Assembly: GCF_001613065.1 (NCBI RefSeq)
Contig: NZ_BDBQ01000057.1
Coordinates: 1 to 64,000 of the forward strand
Length of the DNA: 64,000 nt
Reading direction: 5' to 3'
Source: Nocardia miyunensis NBRC 108239
GTDB taxonomy: Bacteria > Actinomycetota > Actinomycetes > Mycobacteriales > Mycobacteriaceae
Part shown: positions 56,264 through 64,000 of the stretch, piece after piece
Layout: each line of letters begins with the position of its first letter
Numbering within the stretch: position 1 is the stretch's first letter
Made by a program: the position numbers and the translations under genes
Notes under the pieces: generated by a model
Told to the model about the DNA's origin: nothing
What the model saw: the letters and a program-made list of their open reading frames with translations, nothing else
Databases searched by the model: none

Positions 56264-58209
56264 TGGTCACACGATTGGAAGCCGGTGACCCGGCACGGAT
56301 CGGGCGATACCGGTTGCTGGGGCAGCTCGGCGCCGGAGGGATGGGACGGGTGCTGCTCGGCGTCGGCCCCGACGGACGCCTGGTAGCCATCAAACAGGTC
56401 CATGCGCACCTGGTGGGCGAGCAGGACTTCCTGCCCCGATTCCGGCGTGAGGCACAGACTTCGGCGCGGGTGTCCGGCGCCTACACCGCGGCGGTGGTGG
56501 ACTTCGACGTCGAATCCGAATCTCCCTGGCTCGCTTCGGTTTTCGTCCCCGGCATGCCATTGGATCGGGCGGTCCAGCAGTACGGCACCCTCGGCCCCGG
56601 GCAGATCCGCACGCTCGCGGTCGGCCTGGCCTCGGCCTTGCGGTCCATTCACGGCGTCGGGCTCATACATCGAGATCTCAAGCCGGGCAACGTCATTCTC
56701 GCGCAGGACGGTCCCCGGGTGATCGACTTCGGCATAGCTCGCGTCGCCGACGAGCTTTCCGATCTGACCCATACCGGATCCATCATCGGCTCACCCGCGT
56801 TCATGTCCCCCGAACAGGCCCAGTCCGAACCGCTCACACCGGCCGGCGATGTGTTCTCGCTGGGCTCTGTCCTGGTGATGGCGGCCACCGGCGCGAGCCC
56901 GTTCGCGGGCAACTCGATGCCGCATGTGCTGTACAAGATCGTCAACACCGATCCGGACCTGTCCGTACTCTCGCCGGAGGTCCGCGAATTGGTCGGGCCC
57001 TGCCTGAACCGGGATCCGGCCGCGCGCCCCACTCCCGCGCAGATCCTGGACTTCCTGGGATCGCTTCCGCCGCAACAGCAACCGTGGCCGCTGGGCGTGC
57101 ATCGAGCGATCTACGATCAGTCCCGGGAACTCTCGGCGCTGGTCTCCGATCCCGAGGCGACTCAGATCACCGGCATCGACACCTCGACCGTCCCCGAGCC
57201 GCCCGGAGCCGACTTCGACCGGCGAGTCGGCCAATTTCTCCTCGCGGCCCAGGTGGCCGAGACGCGTCGTCGCCGGCGTCTGCTCACGGGAGCTCTGGTG
57301 GGCGTCGTCATCCTGGTGGGCGCGGTGGTCGGCGGCGTATTCGCGTTCGGCGGCAGCGATGGTCGGGCATCGGCCGGGCCCAATCCCCTGGCCGGACTCA
57401 ACCTCACCGCACTGCGATCGATGGATATGTGCGCGGTCATGCGAGATCCGCTGATCCCCTCGCTGGGGCGGTGGACGCGGTCGCCGGTCTCGGAGCGGTG
57501 GGGTAGATGCAGCGCACAGGCCGGGGGATACGAGTTCGATCTGGATATCCAACGCACCACCGCCTACCGGAACGGCGGTCGCACGGTGAATGGTGTTCCG
57601 GTTCTCGAGACCGACCGGCCGGTGGACGGAGGGTGCGGCCGGGCGCTGATTCCGGCGACGATGGATCCGCAGTTCGGGATCACGCTCACCGTGAAGAACG
57701 GTCCCTCCGTGGATCAGCGGTGCACGGTGGCCGATGATGCTCTGGGCCGGTTGGCGCCCGATGTCGAGCGCGGGCCGCGGCTGGCGGATATTCGAAATTC
57801 GCTGGCACACCACGACCCCTGTGCGCTCGTCGATCCGGACGACACCCATCTATCGATCGGAGACAAAGTCCGCGGAACCCCGGATCTGCTGCATTCCTGC
57901 GACTGGATCGGCACGAACACGCTGACGGTCACCTTCGAACGTACGAAGGCGTTCGCCTCGCCCGCCCATCCGATTCACATCGATTTCGGTGGTGGCAACG
58001 TGATCGATGTCGACGCCGCGGAAATGAACAGCAACGGATGTGTCCGGCGTGGCGTCTATCGAACGGTCACCGGCGACGACGTCGAAGCGGTGACCGTCCG
58101 GGTCACGACCCCGACGGTCGGTACCGGTACCGTGCCGGCGGGCAAATGCCTGAGTGCGCAGACGATCCTGAACCATGTTCTCGGCGACCTTCCCGAGGTG
58201 ATGGGATGA
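56263..58209 (+). CDS. Transmembrane Ser/Thr protein kinase, second of a tandem pair
   Basis: A 648-residue paralogue of the preceding kinase. The kinase domain spans about residues 15-275: LGAGGMGRVLLG, Lys44, HRDLKPGN with Asp138, DFG Asp155, and SPAFMSPEQA. A juxtamembrane linker of 60 residues, a membrane helix (LLTGALVGVVILVGAVVGGVFAF) and an external region follow. The latter has the same two-module cysteine pattern (MDMCAVMRDPLIPSLG, GRCSAQ, DPCALVDPDD, SCDWIG, KCLSAQTIL). The ATG overlaps the first kinase stop (TGATG), and its stop overlaps the lipoprotein gene by ATGA. The pair looks like a tandem duplication with diverged sensors. Confidence 0.9.
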   Translation: MVTRLEAGDPARIGRYRLLGQLGAGGMGRVLLGVGPDGRLVAIKQVHAHLVGEQDFLPRFRREAQTSARVSGAYTAAVVDFDVESESPWLASVFVPGMPLDRAVQQYGTLGPGQIRTLAVGLASALRSIHGVGLIHRDLKPGNVILAQDGPRVIDFGIARVADELSDLTHTGSIIGSPAFMSPEQAQSEPLTPAGDVFSLGSVLVMAATGASPFAGNSMPHVLYKIVNTDPDLSVLSPEVRELVGPCLNRDPAARPTPAQILDFLGSLPPQQQPWPLGVHRAIYDQSRELSALVSDPEATQITGIDTSTVPEPPGADFDRRVGQFLLAAQVAETRRRRRLLTGALVGVVILVGAVVGGVFAFGGSDGRASAGPNPLAGLNLTALRSMDMCAVMRDPLIPSLGRWTRSPVSERWGRCSAQAGGYEFDLDIQRTTAYRNGGRTVNGVPVLETDRPVDGGCGRALIPATMDPQFGITLTVKNGPSVDQRCTVADDALGRLAPDVERGPRLADIRNSLAHHDPCALVDPDDTHLSIGDKVRGTPDLLHSCDWIGTNTLTVTFERTKAFASPAHPIHIDFGGGNVIDVDAAEMNSNGCVRRGVYRTVTGDDVEAVTVRVTTPTVGTGTVPAGKCLSAQTILNHVLGDLPEVMG

Positions 58210-59435
58210 GCTCGTATTCGGGTCGACTGGTCCGAGGACTGGGCGCGTTGGTCATGGTGGCGCTGGTGGCCGGGTGTTCCTCGGTGCTCCACCCGAATGC
58301 GGTTGCGGGCGAAGTGGATGTGCGCACCCTCGACACCGATTCGTATTCCTCGACGAAACCTCCCGCCCTGCTGAATCACCTGGCTGCTTTCGGCTACGCG
58401 TATCTGGAGGCCGCCAGACTGGCGGACGCCGTGCTGAGTCCCTACGAGGTGGAGCCGAGATATTTCTGGGGCGCCGCCGCCGGTGCACAGGTCGCGCCGG
58501 AGTCGGTCACCGAATATCTCGCCGATCCCGTGGTGAAGGTGCTGTACGACAACGGATTCATCGTGGGGTTCTCGACCGGTGCGGCGGATTCGGTGACACC
58601 GCTGACCAAGGCTGTGTACGGAACCCACGACCATGAGGGCATCCGGGTAACGGTACTTCGCTTCCCCGACGCCGCGTCGGCCCGTTCCGCGGCGCAGCAG
58701 GCGGATGCCGTGGATATGGCGCTGAACTCGCAGAACACCCGGGTCGAACTGCCGAAATACGCCGACGCCTTCGCGCATTGGCGCCCTACCGTGCCCACAT
58801 TGGGCAGCACCCTGGCCCACGGCGCATTCGTCGTGAACATCCTCGCCGACGCCCGGACGACGGACCTGACCCGGCTCACCGAGATGACCCAGAAGTATCT
58901 CGCCGCGGAACTGCCCGTACTCGACAAGTTCGTTCCGACGCCGGACGAGAAAATCGCTGCGCTGCAACAGGATCCGGACCACATCCTGGTGCGAACCCTG
59001 CACGACGGCGAGGTGGTGGGCGGGCCCGCCGACGGCAGCGAGATCGTGTACACCCTGCGCGCCTATCTGAATTACGTGCAGGACCAGGGCACGAGATATC
59101 CGGTGATGCGCCGGGCGGGGATCGACCGGGTCGCGGTCGCGCCGTCGGCCTATGTGTTCCGGACCCGCGATGCCGCCGCGGCGGAGCAGTTCGTGGTCGA
59201 GTCGGCTCATTTGGGCGATGCCGCGTCCCGGCGGGATGTCGATCCGCCCGAGAGGGTGCCGAACGCGATGTGCGTCGAGAACTACACCGCGCCGGCGGCG
59301 GCCCGGTTCCGCTGCTTCGTCGCATATCGGCGCTATGCGGCACTGGTCCTGGGACAGCAGCTCTGGCGCACCCAGGAGCGAGCGGCGTCGCAGTATGCGC
59401 TGCTGGCCAATGCCCAAGTCGCGCTACCGAATTGA
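58206..59435 (+). CDS. Lipoprotein encoded with the tandem kinases
   Basis: A 409-residue lipoprotein. The signal peptide GLGALVMVALVAGC ends at Cys24 in the lipobox VAGC. The mature protein has no motif I can assign with certainty; it resembles large lipoproteins common in Nocardia and Rhodococcus (the family I know as DUF7373, from memory). It shares an operon with the two kinases (ATGA overlap) and would sit on the same outer face as their sensor domains, so it may be their ligand-binding partner. Its stop lies four bases from the stop of the convergent transglycosylase gene. Confidence 0.75.
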   Translation: MSSYSGRLVRGLGALVMVALVAGCSSVLHPNAVAGEVDVRTLDTDSYSSTKPPALLNHLAAFGYAYLEAARLADAVLSPYEVEPRYFWGAAAGAQVAPESVTEYLADPVVKVLYDNGFIVGFSTGAADSVTPLTKAVYGTHDHEGIRVTVLRFPDAASARSAAQQADAVDMALNSQNTRVELPKYADAFAHWRPTVPTLGSTLAHGAFVVNILADARTTDLTRLTEMTQKYLAAELPVLDKFVPTPDEKIAALQQDPDHILVRTLHDGEVVGGPADGSEIVYTLRAYLNYVQDQGTRYPVMRRAGIDRVAVAPSAYVFRTRDAAAAEQFVVESAHLGDAASRRDVDPPERVPNAMCVENYTAPAAARFRCFVAYRRYAALVLGQQLWRTQERAASQYALLANAQVALPN

Positions 59436-59439
59436 GCTT

Positions 59440-60591
59440 TCAGTAGCCGACGTACGAACCACCGTGACGAACGGCGACGACACCGGGGACATCGCTCAGC
59501 GAACCGTATCTGTGGATCGCGTACCTGCTGGCCGCCACGATGTTGTCGACCGGATTCAGGATGTCCGTATGTCCCGGCACCGCATAGGAATTGAACGTGC
59601 TGTCGATGGTCTGCATGAGCCCCTTCGACGGATGCCCGGCCGCGGCGTTGCTGTCCCAGTCGTTGACGATCGACGGGTTGCCGCCCGATTCGTGCTCGAT
59701 GATCGTCGCGATGGCGTTGTCGTCGATCTGATCGGCCGGAACGCCCTCCTGGATGAGGATCTCTCGTGCCTGTTTGATCCACTCGGCGACATTGCCCGAC
59801 GGCTTCGAGAGGTTGGCGTCGCTACCGCCGCGGTCGCTGAATGCGGCGTTGCTGTAGTGGCTGGTGCCGTTGTGCGACGAGGTCCCGTTGCCGCTGTGGG
59901 AGCTGTGACTCGTCGTCTGATAGTGCGGCGTCGAGGTATTCGAGGTGACCGCGGCCGGGCTGGTGGCCGTCGGGGCGGCGGGAGCGGGCGCGGTGGTGCC
60001 CAGCTTCGGGTCGCCGAGTCCGCCGTAGGCCGCGTCGACCTTCCCCTTGGCGGTGTTCACGGCGGTGATGAGGTCGGTGGCGGCCGACTCCGCCTGCGCT
60101 AGCGCGCCCGTGATCTTGGACTGATGATTGGCGGCGAGCAGATCCTGGAAGCATTTCTGCCACGTCTTCTCGCCGTCGTTCAGGCCCTGCAGTTTGTCGA
60201 TGTAGTCCTTCCGCTTCGTCGCGGTGACCACGCCGTTGTCGGCGACTTCGAACGGATCCGGGGGCGTGGCCTCCTTGCCGGTCGGGTGCAGTGCCGGTTC
60301 GCGGGCGTCCAGGACGGCTTTTCGGGTATTCGTCAGATTCTCGACGTGCGTGCTCAATGCCTTCTGCAGTTCCAGCAGAGCTCCGCTCACCGCCGATGCC
60401 CGGGTCTTCTCGGTACCCATGCGGGTGCGGGCGGCCTTGGCGGCGTTGCCGTCCCACGTCAGATTGTTGATCGTGTGGTCGGCATCGCCGAGGGCCTTGT
60501 CGAGGCTCGTGCTGGTGGTCCCGACGGCCGTGCCCGCGGTGGTGATCGCGGCGGGGTTCCAGGCCTCGACGTTCGAGATCGTGAGTGTCAT
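59440..60591 (-). CDS. Lytic transglycosylase (SLT-like) fused to an ESX-substrate-like N-terminus
   Basis: A 383-residue protein. Residues 1-200 are helical with the segment INNLTWDGNAAKAARTRM, like the helical hairpins of ESX secretion substrates. A Ser/Thr/His/Pro linker covers about 205-265. The C-terminus (270-383) is a transglycosylase SLT domain: IATIIEHESGGNPSIVND with the catalytic Glu, SKGLMQTIDSTFNSY, NIVAASRYAI. It has no signal peptide, which fits export through the type VII system. The ATG overlaps the stop of the EspC-like gene. It would cleave peptidoglycan glycan strands after export. Confidence 0.85.
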   Translation of the reverse strand: MTLTISNVEAWNPAAITTAGTAVGTTSTSLDKALGDADHTINNLTWDGNAAKAARTRMGTEKTRASAVSGALLELQKALSTHVENLTNTRKAVLDAREPALHPTGKEATPPDPFEVADNGVVTATKRKDYIDKLQGLNDGEKTWQKCFQDLLAANHQSKITGALAQAESAATDLITAVNTAKGKVDAAYGGLGDPKLGTTAPAPAAPTATSPAAVTSNTSTPHYQTTSHSSHSGNGTSSHNGTSHYSNAAFSDRGGSDANLSKPSGNVAEWIKQAREILIQEGVPADQIDDNAIATIIEHESGGNPSIVNDWDSNAAAGHPSKGLMQTIDSTFNSYAVPGHTDILNPVDNIVAASRYAIHRYGSLSDVPGVVAVRHGGSYVGY

Positions 60592-60893
60592 GCGTGCATC
60601 CCGACCTTGTCCAGATCGGCGGCGAACTGGTCATCGGTCATCGTGATGACCTTGCCCGCGTGATCGACCGAGTCCGCGAGTGTGGTCACCCGGTCCGAAA
60701 TGCGTTGCAGGGCATTGTCGACCGATGTCTTGGCCGACTGGCAGGTGCTCTGCCAGTCGGTGCCGGGCAGAGCTGTCAGGGCGTCGCCGAGGCCGGGATT
60801 CAGCTTGCCGATCGCGGCAGCCTCGTCCGTGAGCGCCTTGGCGAAGCCGGCCAGCGCTCCGGCGTCGATGTTCATCGATGGTTCCGGTGCCAA
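60588..60893 (-). CDS. EspC/WXG100-like small secreted protein
   Basis: A 101-residue helical protein in the style of EspC-type ESX substrates: helix one INIDAGALAGFAKALTDEAAAIG-like at about residues 8-30, a central W in GTDWQSTCQ (about residue 47), and helix two to the end. The TTG at 60893 is chosen because AAGGGGGA lies five bases upstream; ATG 60875 would lose that spacing. A TACGCT box (60933-60928, minus strand) may be the -10. The stop overlaps the transglycosylase start (ATGA), so the two are likely co-secreted. No ESX core gene is in the window. Confidence 0.75.
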   Translation of the reverse strand: MAPEPSMNIDAGALAGFAKALTDEAAAIGKLNPGLGDALTALPGTDWQSTCQSAKTSVDNALQRISDRVTTLADSVDHAGKVITMTDDQFAADLDKVGMHA

Positions 60894-61014
60894 GATGATC
60901 CCCCTTACTCACTGTTCAGCGCGCATAAGCGTAGCAAAATCAGCACCCGCGGACAGCCCGCGGCGAAGACCGGTTAACTTGTTGGGACAGGTGCCGGACG
61001 ACAGGAGTCGATAC

Positions 61015-61989
61015 ATGCGTGCAGCCCAGGTGAGCAAGCTCGAGGGGCCCGAAGCCATCGAGGTCGTCGATATTCCGGAGCCCCAGGCGTTTCCCGGCGG
61101 GGTGGTGATCGATGTCCACGCGGCGGGTGTGGCCTTTCCGGACGTGCTGATGACGCGGGGGTTGTACCAGCTCAAGCCCGAGATGCCGTATGTGGTGGGC
61201 GGTGAGGTCGCGGGTGTGGTGCGGTCCGCGCCCGAGGACGCGCACGTGCGGGCGGGGGATCGGGTGGTGGCGCTGACCATGCTCGGCAACGCCCTGGCGG
61301 AGGTCGCGGTGGTGTCCCCGCGGACGGTGTTCGCGCTGCCGGACAACATCAGCCTCGAGGCCGGCGCCGGCCTGGTGTTCAACGATCTGACCGTGCACTT
61401 CTGCCTGCGCAACCGCGGCCGCCTGGCCGAGGGGGAGTCGGTGCTGGTGCACGGTGCGGCCGGTGGCGTCGGCACCTCGACGTTGCGGATGGCCGCGGCG
61501 CTGGGCGCGGGCCGGGTGATCGCGGTGGTCAGTACGCCGGAGAAGGCCGAGGTGGCGCGGGCCAGCGGGGCCACCGACGTGGTCCTCGCCGACGGCTGGC
61601 TGGCCGCGGTGAAGGAGTTGACCGGCGGTCGCGGGGTCGACATCGTGCTGGACCCTGTGGGCGGTGACCGCTTCACCGACAGCGTCCGCTCGCTGGCCGC
61701 CGGCGGCCGCCTGCTGGTGGTCGGTTTCACCGCGGGCGAGATCCCGACGGTGAAGGTGAACCGGCTGCTGCTCAAGAACGTCGAGGTGGTCGGCGCGGCG
61801 TGGGGTGAGTGGGTCGGCTCGCACCCGAACTACCTGCAGGAACAGTGGGCCGAGGTCGGACCGCTGCTGGCCGCGGGGAAGATCGCCCCGCCCGAGCCGG
61901 TGTTGTACCCGCTGGACCGGGCCGCGGATGCGGTTGCGTCCCTGGACAACCGGACCGCCACGGGCAAGGTCGTCGTCACCATCCGCTGA
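61015..61989 (+). CDS. NADPH:quinone oxidoreductase, zinc-free MDR type
   Basis: A 324-residue medium-chain reductase. N-terminal GroES-like half (VHAAGVAFPDVLMTRGLY) and a Rossmann half with VLVHGAAGGVGTSTLRMA (about residues 142-159), DIVLDPVGGDRF and VKVNRLLLKNVEVVGAAWG. Zinc-ligand cysteines are absent, as in the quinone oxidoreductase branch. It reduces quinones or other alpha,beta-unsaturated carbonyls with NADPH. ATG 61015 has AGGAG eight bases upstream. The gene stands alone. Confidence 0.9.
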   Translation: MRAAQVSKLEGPEAIEVVDIPEPQAFPGGVVIDVHAAGVAFPDVLMTRGLYQLKPEMPYVVGGEVAGVVRSAPEDAHVRAGDRVVALTMLGNALAEVAVVSPRTVFALPDNISLEAGAGLVFNDLTVHFCLRNRGRLAEGESVLVHGAAGGVGTSTLRMAAALGAGRVIAVVSTPEKAEVARASGATDVVLADGWLAAVKELTGGRGVDIVLDPVGGDRFTDSVRSLAAGGRLLVVGFTAGEIPTVKVNRLLLKNVEVVGAAWGEWVGSHPNYLQEQWAEVGPLLAAGKIAPPEPVLYPLDRAADAVASLDNRTATGKVVVTIR

Positions 61990-62082
61990 GCGGCCGACCG
62001 TCACAAAGCGTCCGGTCCGGACATCGCCTCACGATGTCCGTCGCCGGATCCTGTCGGTGCCGATGTTTATGGTGAGCGGACC

Positions 62083-63198
62083 ATGAAGCTCTCCGATCGA
62101 GTCCTGAACCGGACCCTGCTGGCGCGGCAGCATCTGCTGGCCCGCTCGGCGCTGTCGGTGGCGGATATGTGTGCGCACCTGGTGGGGTTGCAGGCGCAGG
62201 ATGTTCCGCCGCCGTTCATCGGATTATGGAGTCGCACGGTCGATTTCGATCCGGAGGCGGTGTCGGCGGGGTTGCGGGATCGGTCGTTGGCGCGAATCAC
62301 GGTGATGCGCGCGACGATTCATCTCGTCACCGCCGCCGATGCGTTGCGGATCGCGCCGCACATCCAGCCGGAGCTGGAGAAGATCCCGTTTCGCAAGGGA
62401 TTCCAGTCCGGCGCGATGGTCGGCCTGGATCCGCAGGAGGTGCGTCGGCGCGGCGAGACGGCCCTCGGTGACCAGCCGATCCCCGGAGCCGAACTGCGCG
62501 CGCTGGCCGCGCGGGAATTCCCGGACCGCAATCCGTCCGCGGTACTGCAGACCTGGCTTTATCAGCTCCCCGTATTGCAGACCCCGCCGCGCGGGCTCTG
62601 GCGCAACAACGCCCGCCCGGTGTGGTCCCGTATCGAGCCCTGGCTCGGTGCGCCACTGGACGATCGATACCCGTTGCCGGAGCTGATCATTCGATATCTG
62701 TCCGCCTTCGGCCCGGCGACAACGGCGGATATCCAGACTTGGTCGAAACTGACCGGGATCGCCGAAACCATTGCGGCACTGGGTGCTCGGGTCCGCAGCT
62801 ACACCGACGAGCATGGCCGCACGCTGTACGATCCCGCCGACGCCGAACTCGCCGATCCGGATCTGCCCGCCCCGGTCCGGTATCTCGGCTGGTATGACAA
62901 CGTCTTTCTGTCACACCGGGATCGGGTCCGCATAGTCCCGGAAGGCGTCACCGCACCGCCCGCGCGGTATCGCGGGACGCAGGTCTCCCCGATCCTGGTC
63001 GACGGCCGAGTCGCCGCGATCTACAAGGTCTTCGCCGCATGCGGACGCGCCCGGCTGCGAATCGTGCCCGCCCGCACCTGGTCCGCCGCCGAGCGATCCG
63101 CGGTCGAAGCGGAAGGCGCTGCGCTGCTCCGCTTTCTGGAGCCGGAGCTGCGTCCGAGCATCGAAATCCTCGCCCCGGAAGCCGATCTGAAGATCTGA
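62083..63198 (+). CDS. Winged-helix protein of the AlkZ/YcaQ DNA glycosylase superfamily
   Basis: A 371-residue HTH_42-type protein. The N-terminal HLVGLQAQDVPPPFIGLWSR carries the Q-x-Q motif (QAQ near residues 34-36) placed where AlkZ-like DNA glycosylases have their catalytic residues; these enzymes unhook bulky alkyl adducts and crosslinks. MRATIHLVTAADA, and RPVWSRIEPWLG further on, are also typical. Many members have no known activity. ATG 62083 fits the family start. No toxin-biosynthesis cluster, which often carries AlkZ, is visible next to it. Confidence 0.82.
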   Translation: MKLSDRVLNRTLLARQHLLARSALSVADMCAHLVGLQAQDVPPPFIGLWSRTVDFDPEAVSAGLRDRSLARITVMRATIHLVTAADALRIAPHIQPELEKIPFRKGFQSGAMVGLDPQEVRRRGETALGDQPIPGAELRALAAREFPDRNPSAVLQTWLYQLPVLQTPPRGLWRNNARPVWSRIEPWLGAPLDDRYPLPELIIRYLSAFGPATTADIQTWSKLTGIAETIAALGARVRSYTDEHGRTLYDPADAELADPDLPAPVRYLGWYDNVFLSHRDRVRIVPEGVTAPPARYRGTQVSPILVDGRVAAIYKVFAACGRARLRIVPARTWSAAERSAVEAEGAALLRFLEPELRPSIEILAPEADLKI

Positions 63199-63237
63199 TC
63201 GGCCGTGCCCGGCAGCACCGCCGGCGCGGGCGACCGC

Positions 63238-63753
63238 TCAGCTGTGCCGATACGCGGGCGCTTTACTGGTGCCGGCCGGGGTCAGGGTGCGCAGCAACGG
63301 CAGGGTCCGGCTAGGCACGACCGTGGACAGCACGATCACGCTGTGCGACCGCACCACCGCCGCACTGCGGTCGATACTCAGCAGCACCGATTGCAGCCCG
63401 GCATGCGAATCGGCCCCGATACGGCACAGCACATCCTGCGAGCCGGTGGTCGCGTACGCCTCGAGCACCCCGGCGATCGCCTCGAGATCGGCGGCGACGG
63501 CGTCGAGCGCACCCTGGGCGATCTCCAGGGTGACGAAGGCCAGTACGTCGAAACCCGCCGCGGCGACATCGATGTGGGGATCGTAGGAGGCGATGACGCC
63601 CGCCTCCTCCATCCGCGCGATCCGGGACTGGACCGTGGCGCGCGCGACGCGGGTGCGGCGCGACAACTCCAGGATTCCGGCCTTCTGGTATTCATGCATC
63701 GCGGTCAGGATCGCCAGGTCCAGCTCGTCCAGCCTGGTCTCGCTGCGGCTCAT
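63238..63753 (-). CDS. Lrp/AsnC-family transcriptional regulator
   Basis: A 171-residue regulator. The helix-turn-helix is ILELSRRTRVARATVQSRIARMEEAGVIASY (residues about 27-57, in pieces). The ligand-binding beta-alpha domain runs from FDVLAFVTLEIAQG to the end (YATTGSQDVLCRIGADSHAGLQSVL). ATG 63753 has GTGGAG seven bases upstream. It is divergent from the probable hpd gene and separated by a gap carrying three CCTAGG-like motifs. Control of tyrosine catabolism by this regulator is the likely role. Confidence 0.9.
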   Translation of the reverse strand: MSRSETRLDELDLAILTAMHEYQKAGILELSRRTRVARATVQSRIARMEEAGVIASYDPHIDVAAAGFDVLAFVTLEIAQGALDAVAADLEAIAGVLEAYATTGSQDVLCRIGADSHAGLQSVLLSIDRSAAVVRSHSVIVLSTVVPSRTLPLLRTLTPAGTSKAPAYRHS

Positions 63754-63779
63754 CGGTAGTCTCCACTTCGATCCGTTGT

Positions 63780-63788
63780 TCTAGGCAA
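63780..63788. promoter_or_regulatory. Regulator-site half TCTAGGCAA upstream of lrp
   Basis: An exact inverted copy of TTGCCTAGA at 63855-63863, lying 26 bases before the lrp ATG. Probably an operator for the Lrp-type regulator (autoregulation). Confidence 0.5.
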
Positions 63789-63854
63789 ATTGTCCAGCAT
63801 GAACGGGGTTTCGGTGGCGTAATTCGCCATCATGTCTATCGAATTTTCATGATA

Positions 63855-63887
63855 TTGCCTAGAGTCGGCGACGGGCGATTACCTAGG
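63855..63887 (+). promoter_or_regulatory. Leaderless promoter of hpd overlapped by two operator-like motifs
   Basis: -35 TTGCCT (63855-63860), an 18-base spacer, -10 TTACCT (63879-63884), then six bases and ATG 63891. TTGCCTAGA and TTACCTAGG, which share seven of nine bases, cover the two boxes. An ATCATG/CATGAT inverted repeat lies at 63829-63834 and 63848-63853. Confidence 0.55.
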
Positions 63888-63890
63888 AAT

Positions 63891-64000
63891 ATGACAACCG
63901 AAATCGTCCCGATGATCACCCGCGAGGAATCGCCGGACACCCAGCTGATCGGCCTGGTCGAACACGACTCCGCACACGATCCGTTCCCGGTGACCGGCTG
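63891..64000 (+). CDS. hpd: Probable 4-hydroxyphenylpyruvate dioxygenase, N-terminus only (3' partial)
   Basis: The frame from ATG 63891 runs 36 codons to the window end (MTTEIVPMITREESP, then DTQLIGLVEHDSAHDPFPVTG). The HDP(F)PV-G segment just before the cut is typical of the start of actinobacterial 4-hydroxyphenylpyruvate dioxygenases, where the next residues would be DAVVFxVGNA. An Lrp/AsnC gene in divergent position is a common neighbour. Only the first tenth of the gene is visible, so the call is provisional. Confidence 0.55.
   Translation, partial: MTTEIVPMITREESPDTQLIGLVEHDSAHDPFPVTG

Overview
This 64 kb window is very high-GC actinobacterial DNA. Protein families point to a mycolic-acid-bearing member of the Mycobacteriales, most likely Nocardia: mycobacterial-type AccD3, EchA6, PknG/GlnX/GlnH, a WS/DGAT acyltransferase, LigD, FprB, EspC-like ESX substrates and a sensor-kinase conservon. 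GTG and TTG starts, 1-4 nt gene overlaps and leaderless promoters (-10 box six or seven bases before the start codon) are common. No rRNA, tRNA, CRISPR array, transposase or integrase was seen. The window begins inside a sensor-kinase gene and ends inside a probable hpd gene.

Region by region. 1-2641: conservon (GLPQR-repeat tail of a sensor kinase, Roadblock/LC7, DUF742, GTPase). 3035-11790: a block whose order recalls the M. tuberculosis Rv0904c-Rv0910 neighbourhood (AccD3, EchA6-like, Rv0906-like metallo-beta-lactamase fold, Rv0909-like antitoxin) with an aldo-keto reductase and a flavoprotein inserted, then LigD. 11973-17065: secreted lipase, a secreted hypothetical protein, and an ECF transporter (fused S-A-A' protein, an 18-codon mini-ORF, T component). 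17186-27550: Baeyer-Villiger-type monooxygenase with divergent AraC regulator, phosphodiesterase, pseudouridine synthase, WS/DGAT, acyl-CoA dehydrogenase, TetR regulator and P450. 27828-36953: a seven-gene, fully overlapping operon (glnX, glnH, coiled-coil gene, pknG, PP2C, VWA, FHA). 37108-44481: amino-acid permease, then divergent amide- and cyclic-amide-hydrolase pairs, a DUF1097 membrane protein and an EamA exporter. 44825-46398: a ParA plus partner cassette with two upstream palindromes. 46686-53230: NlpC/P60 protein with a 39-bp repeat array, M20 hydrolase, MerR, VOC protein, small membrane protein, SixA and FprB. 53428-59435: acyl-ACP thioesterase, two tandem receptor Ser/Thr kinases and a lipoprotein. 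59440-64000: EspC-like protein with a lytic transglycosylase, quinone oxidoreductase, AlkZ-like winged-helix protein, and an Lrp regulator divergent from hpd.

The most interesting system is the glnX-FHA operon. It encodes a complete phospho-signalling circuit: nutrient sensor (GlnH/GlnX), writer kinase (PknG), eraser phosphatase (PP2C), phosphothreonine reader (FHA) and a VWA scaffold. PknG here carries four tandem C-x4-C-x8-C-x2-C zinc ribbons in front of its usual rubredoxin motif, and the phosphatase and FHA protein carry zinc ribbons too. Other notable items are the 18-codon ORF with ATGA overlaps on both sides in the ECF operon, the ParA cassette with its palindromes, tandem repeats inside coding genes, and three related CCTAGG-type motifs in the lrp-hpd promoter region.
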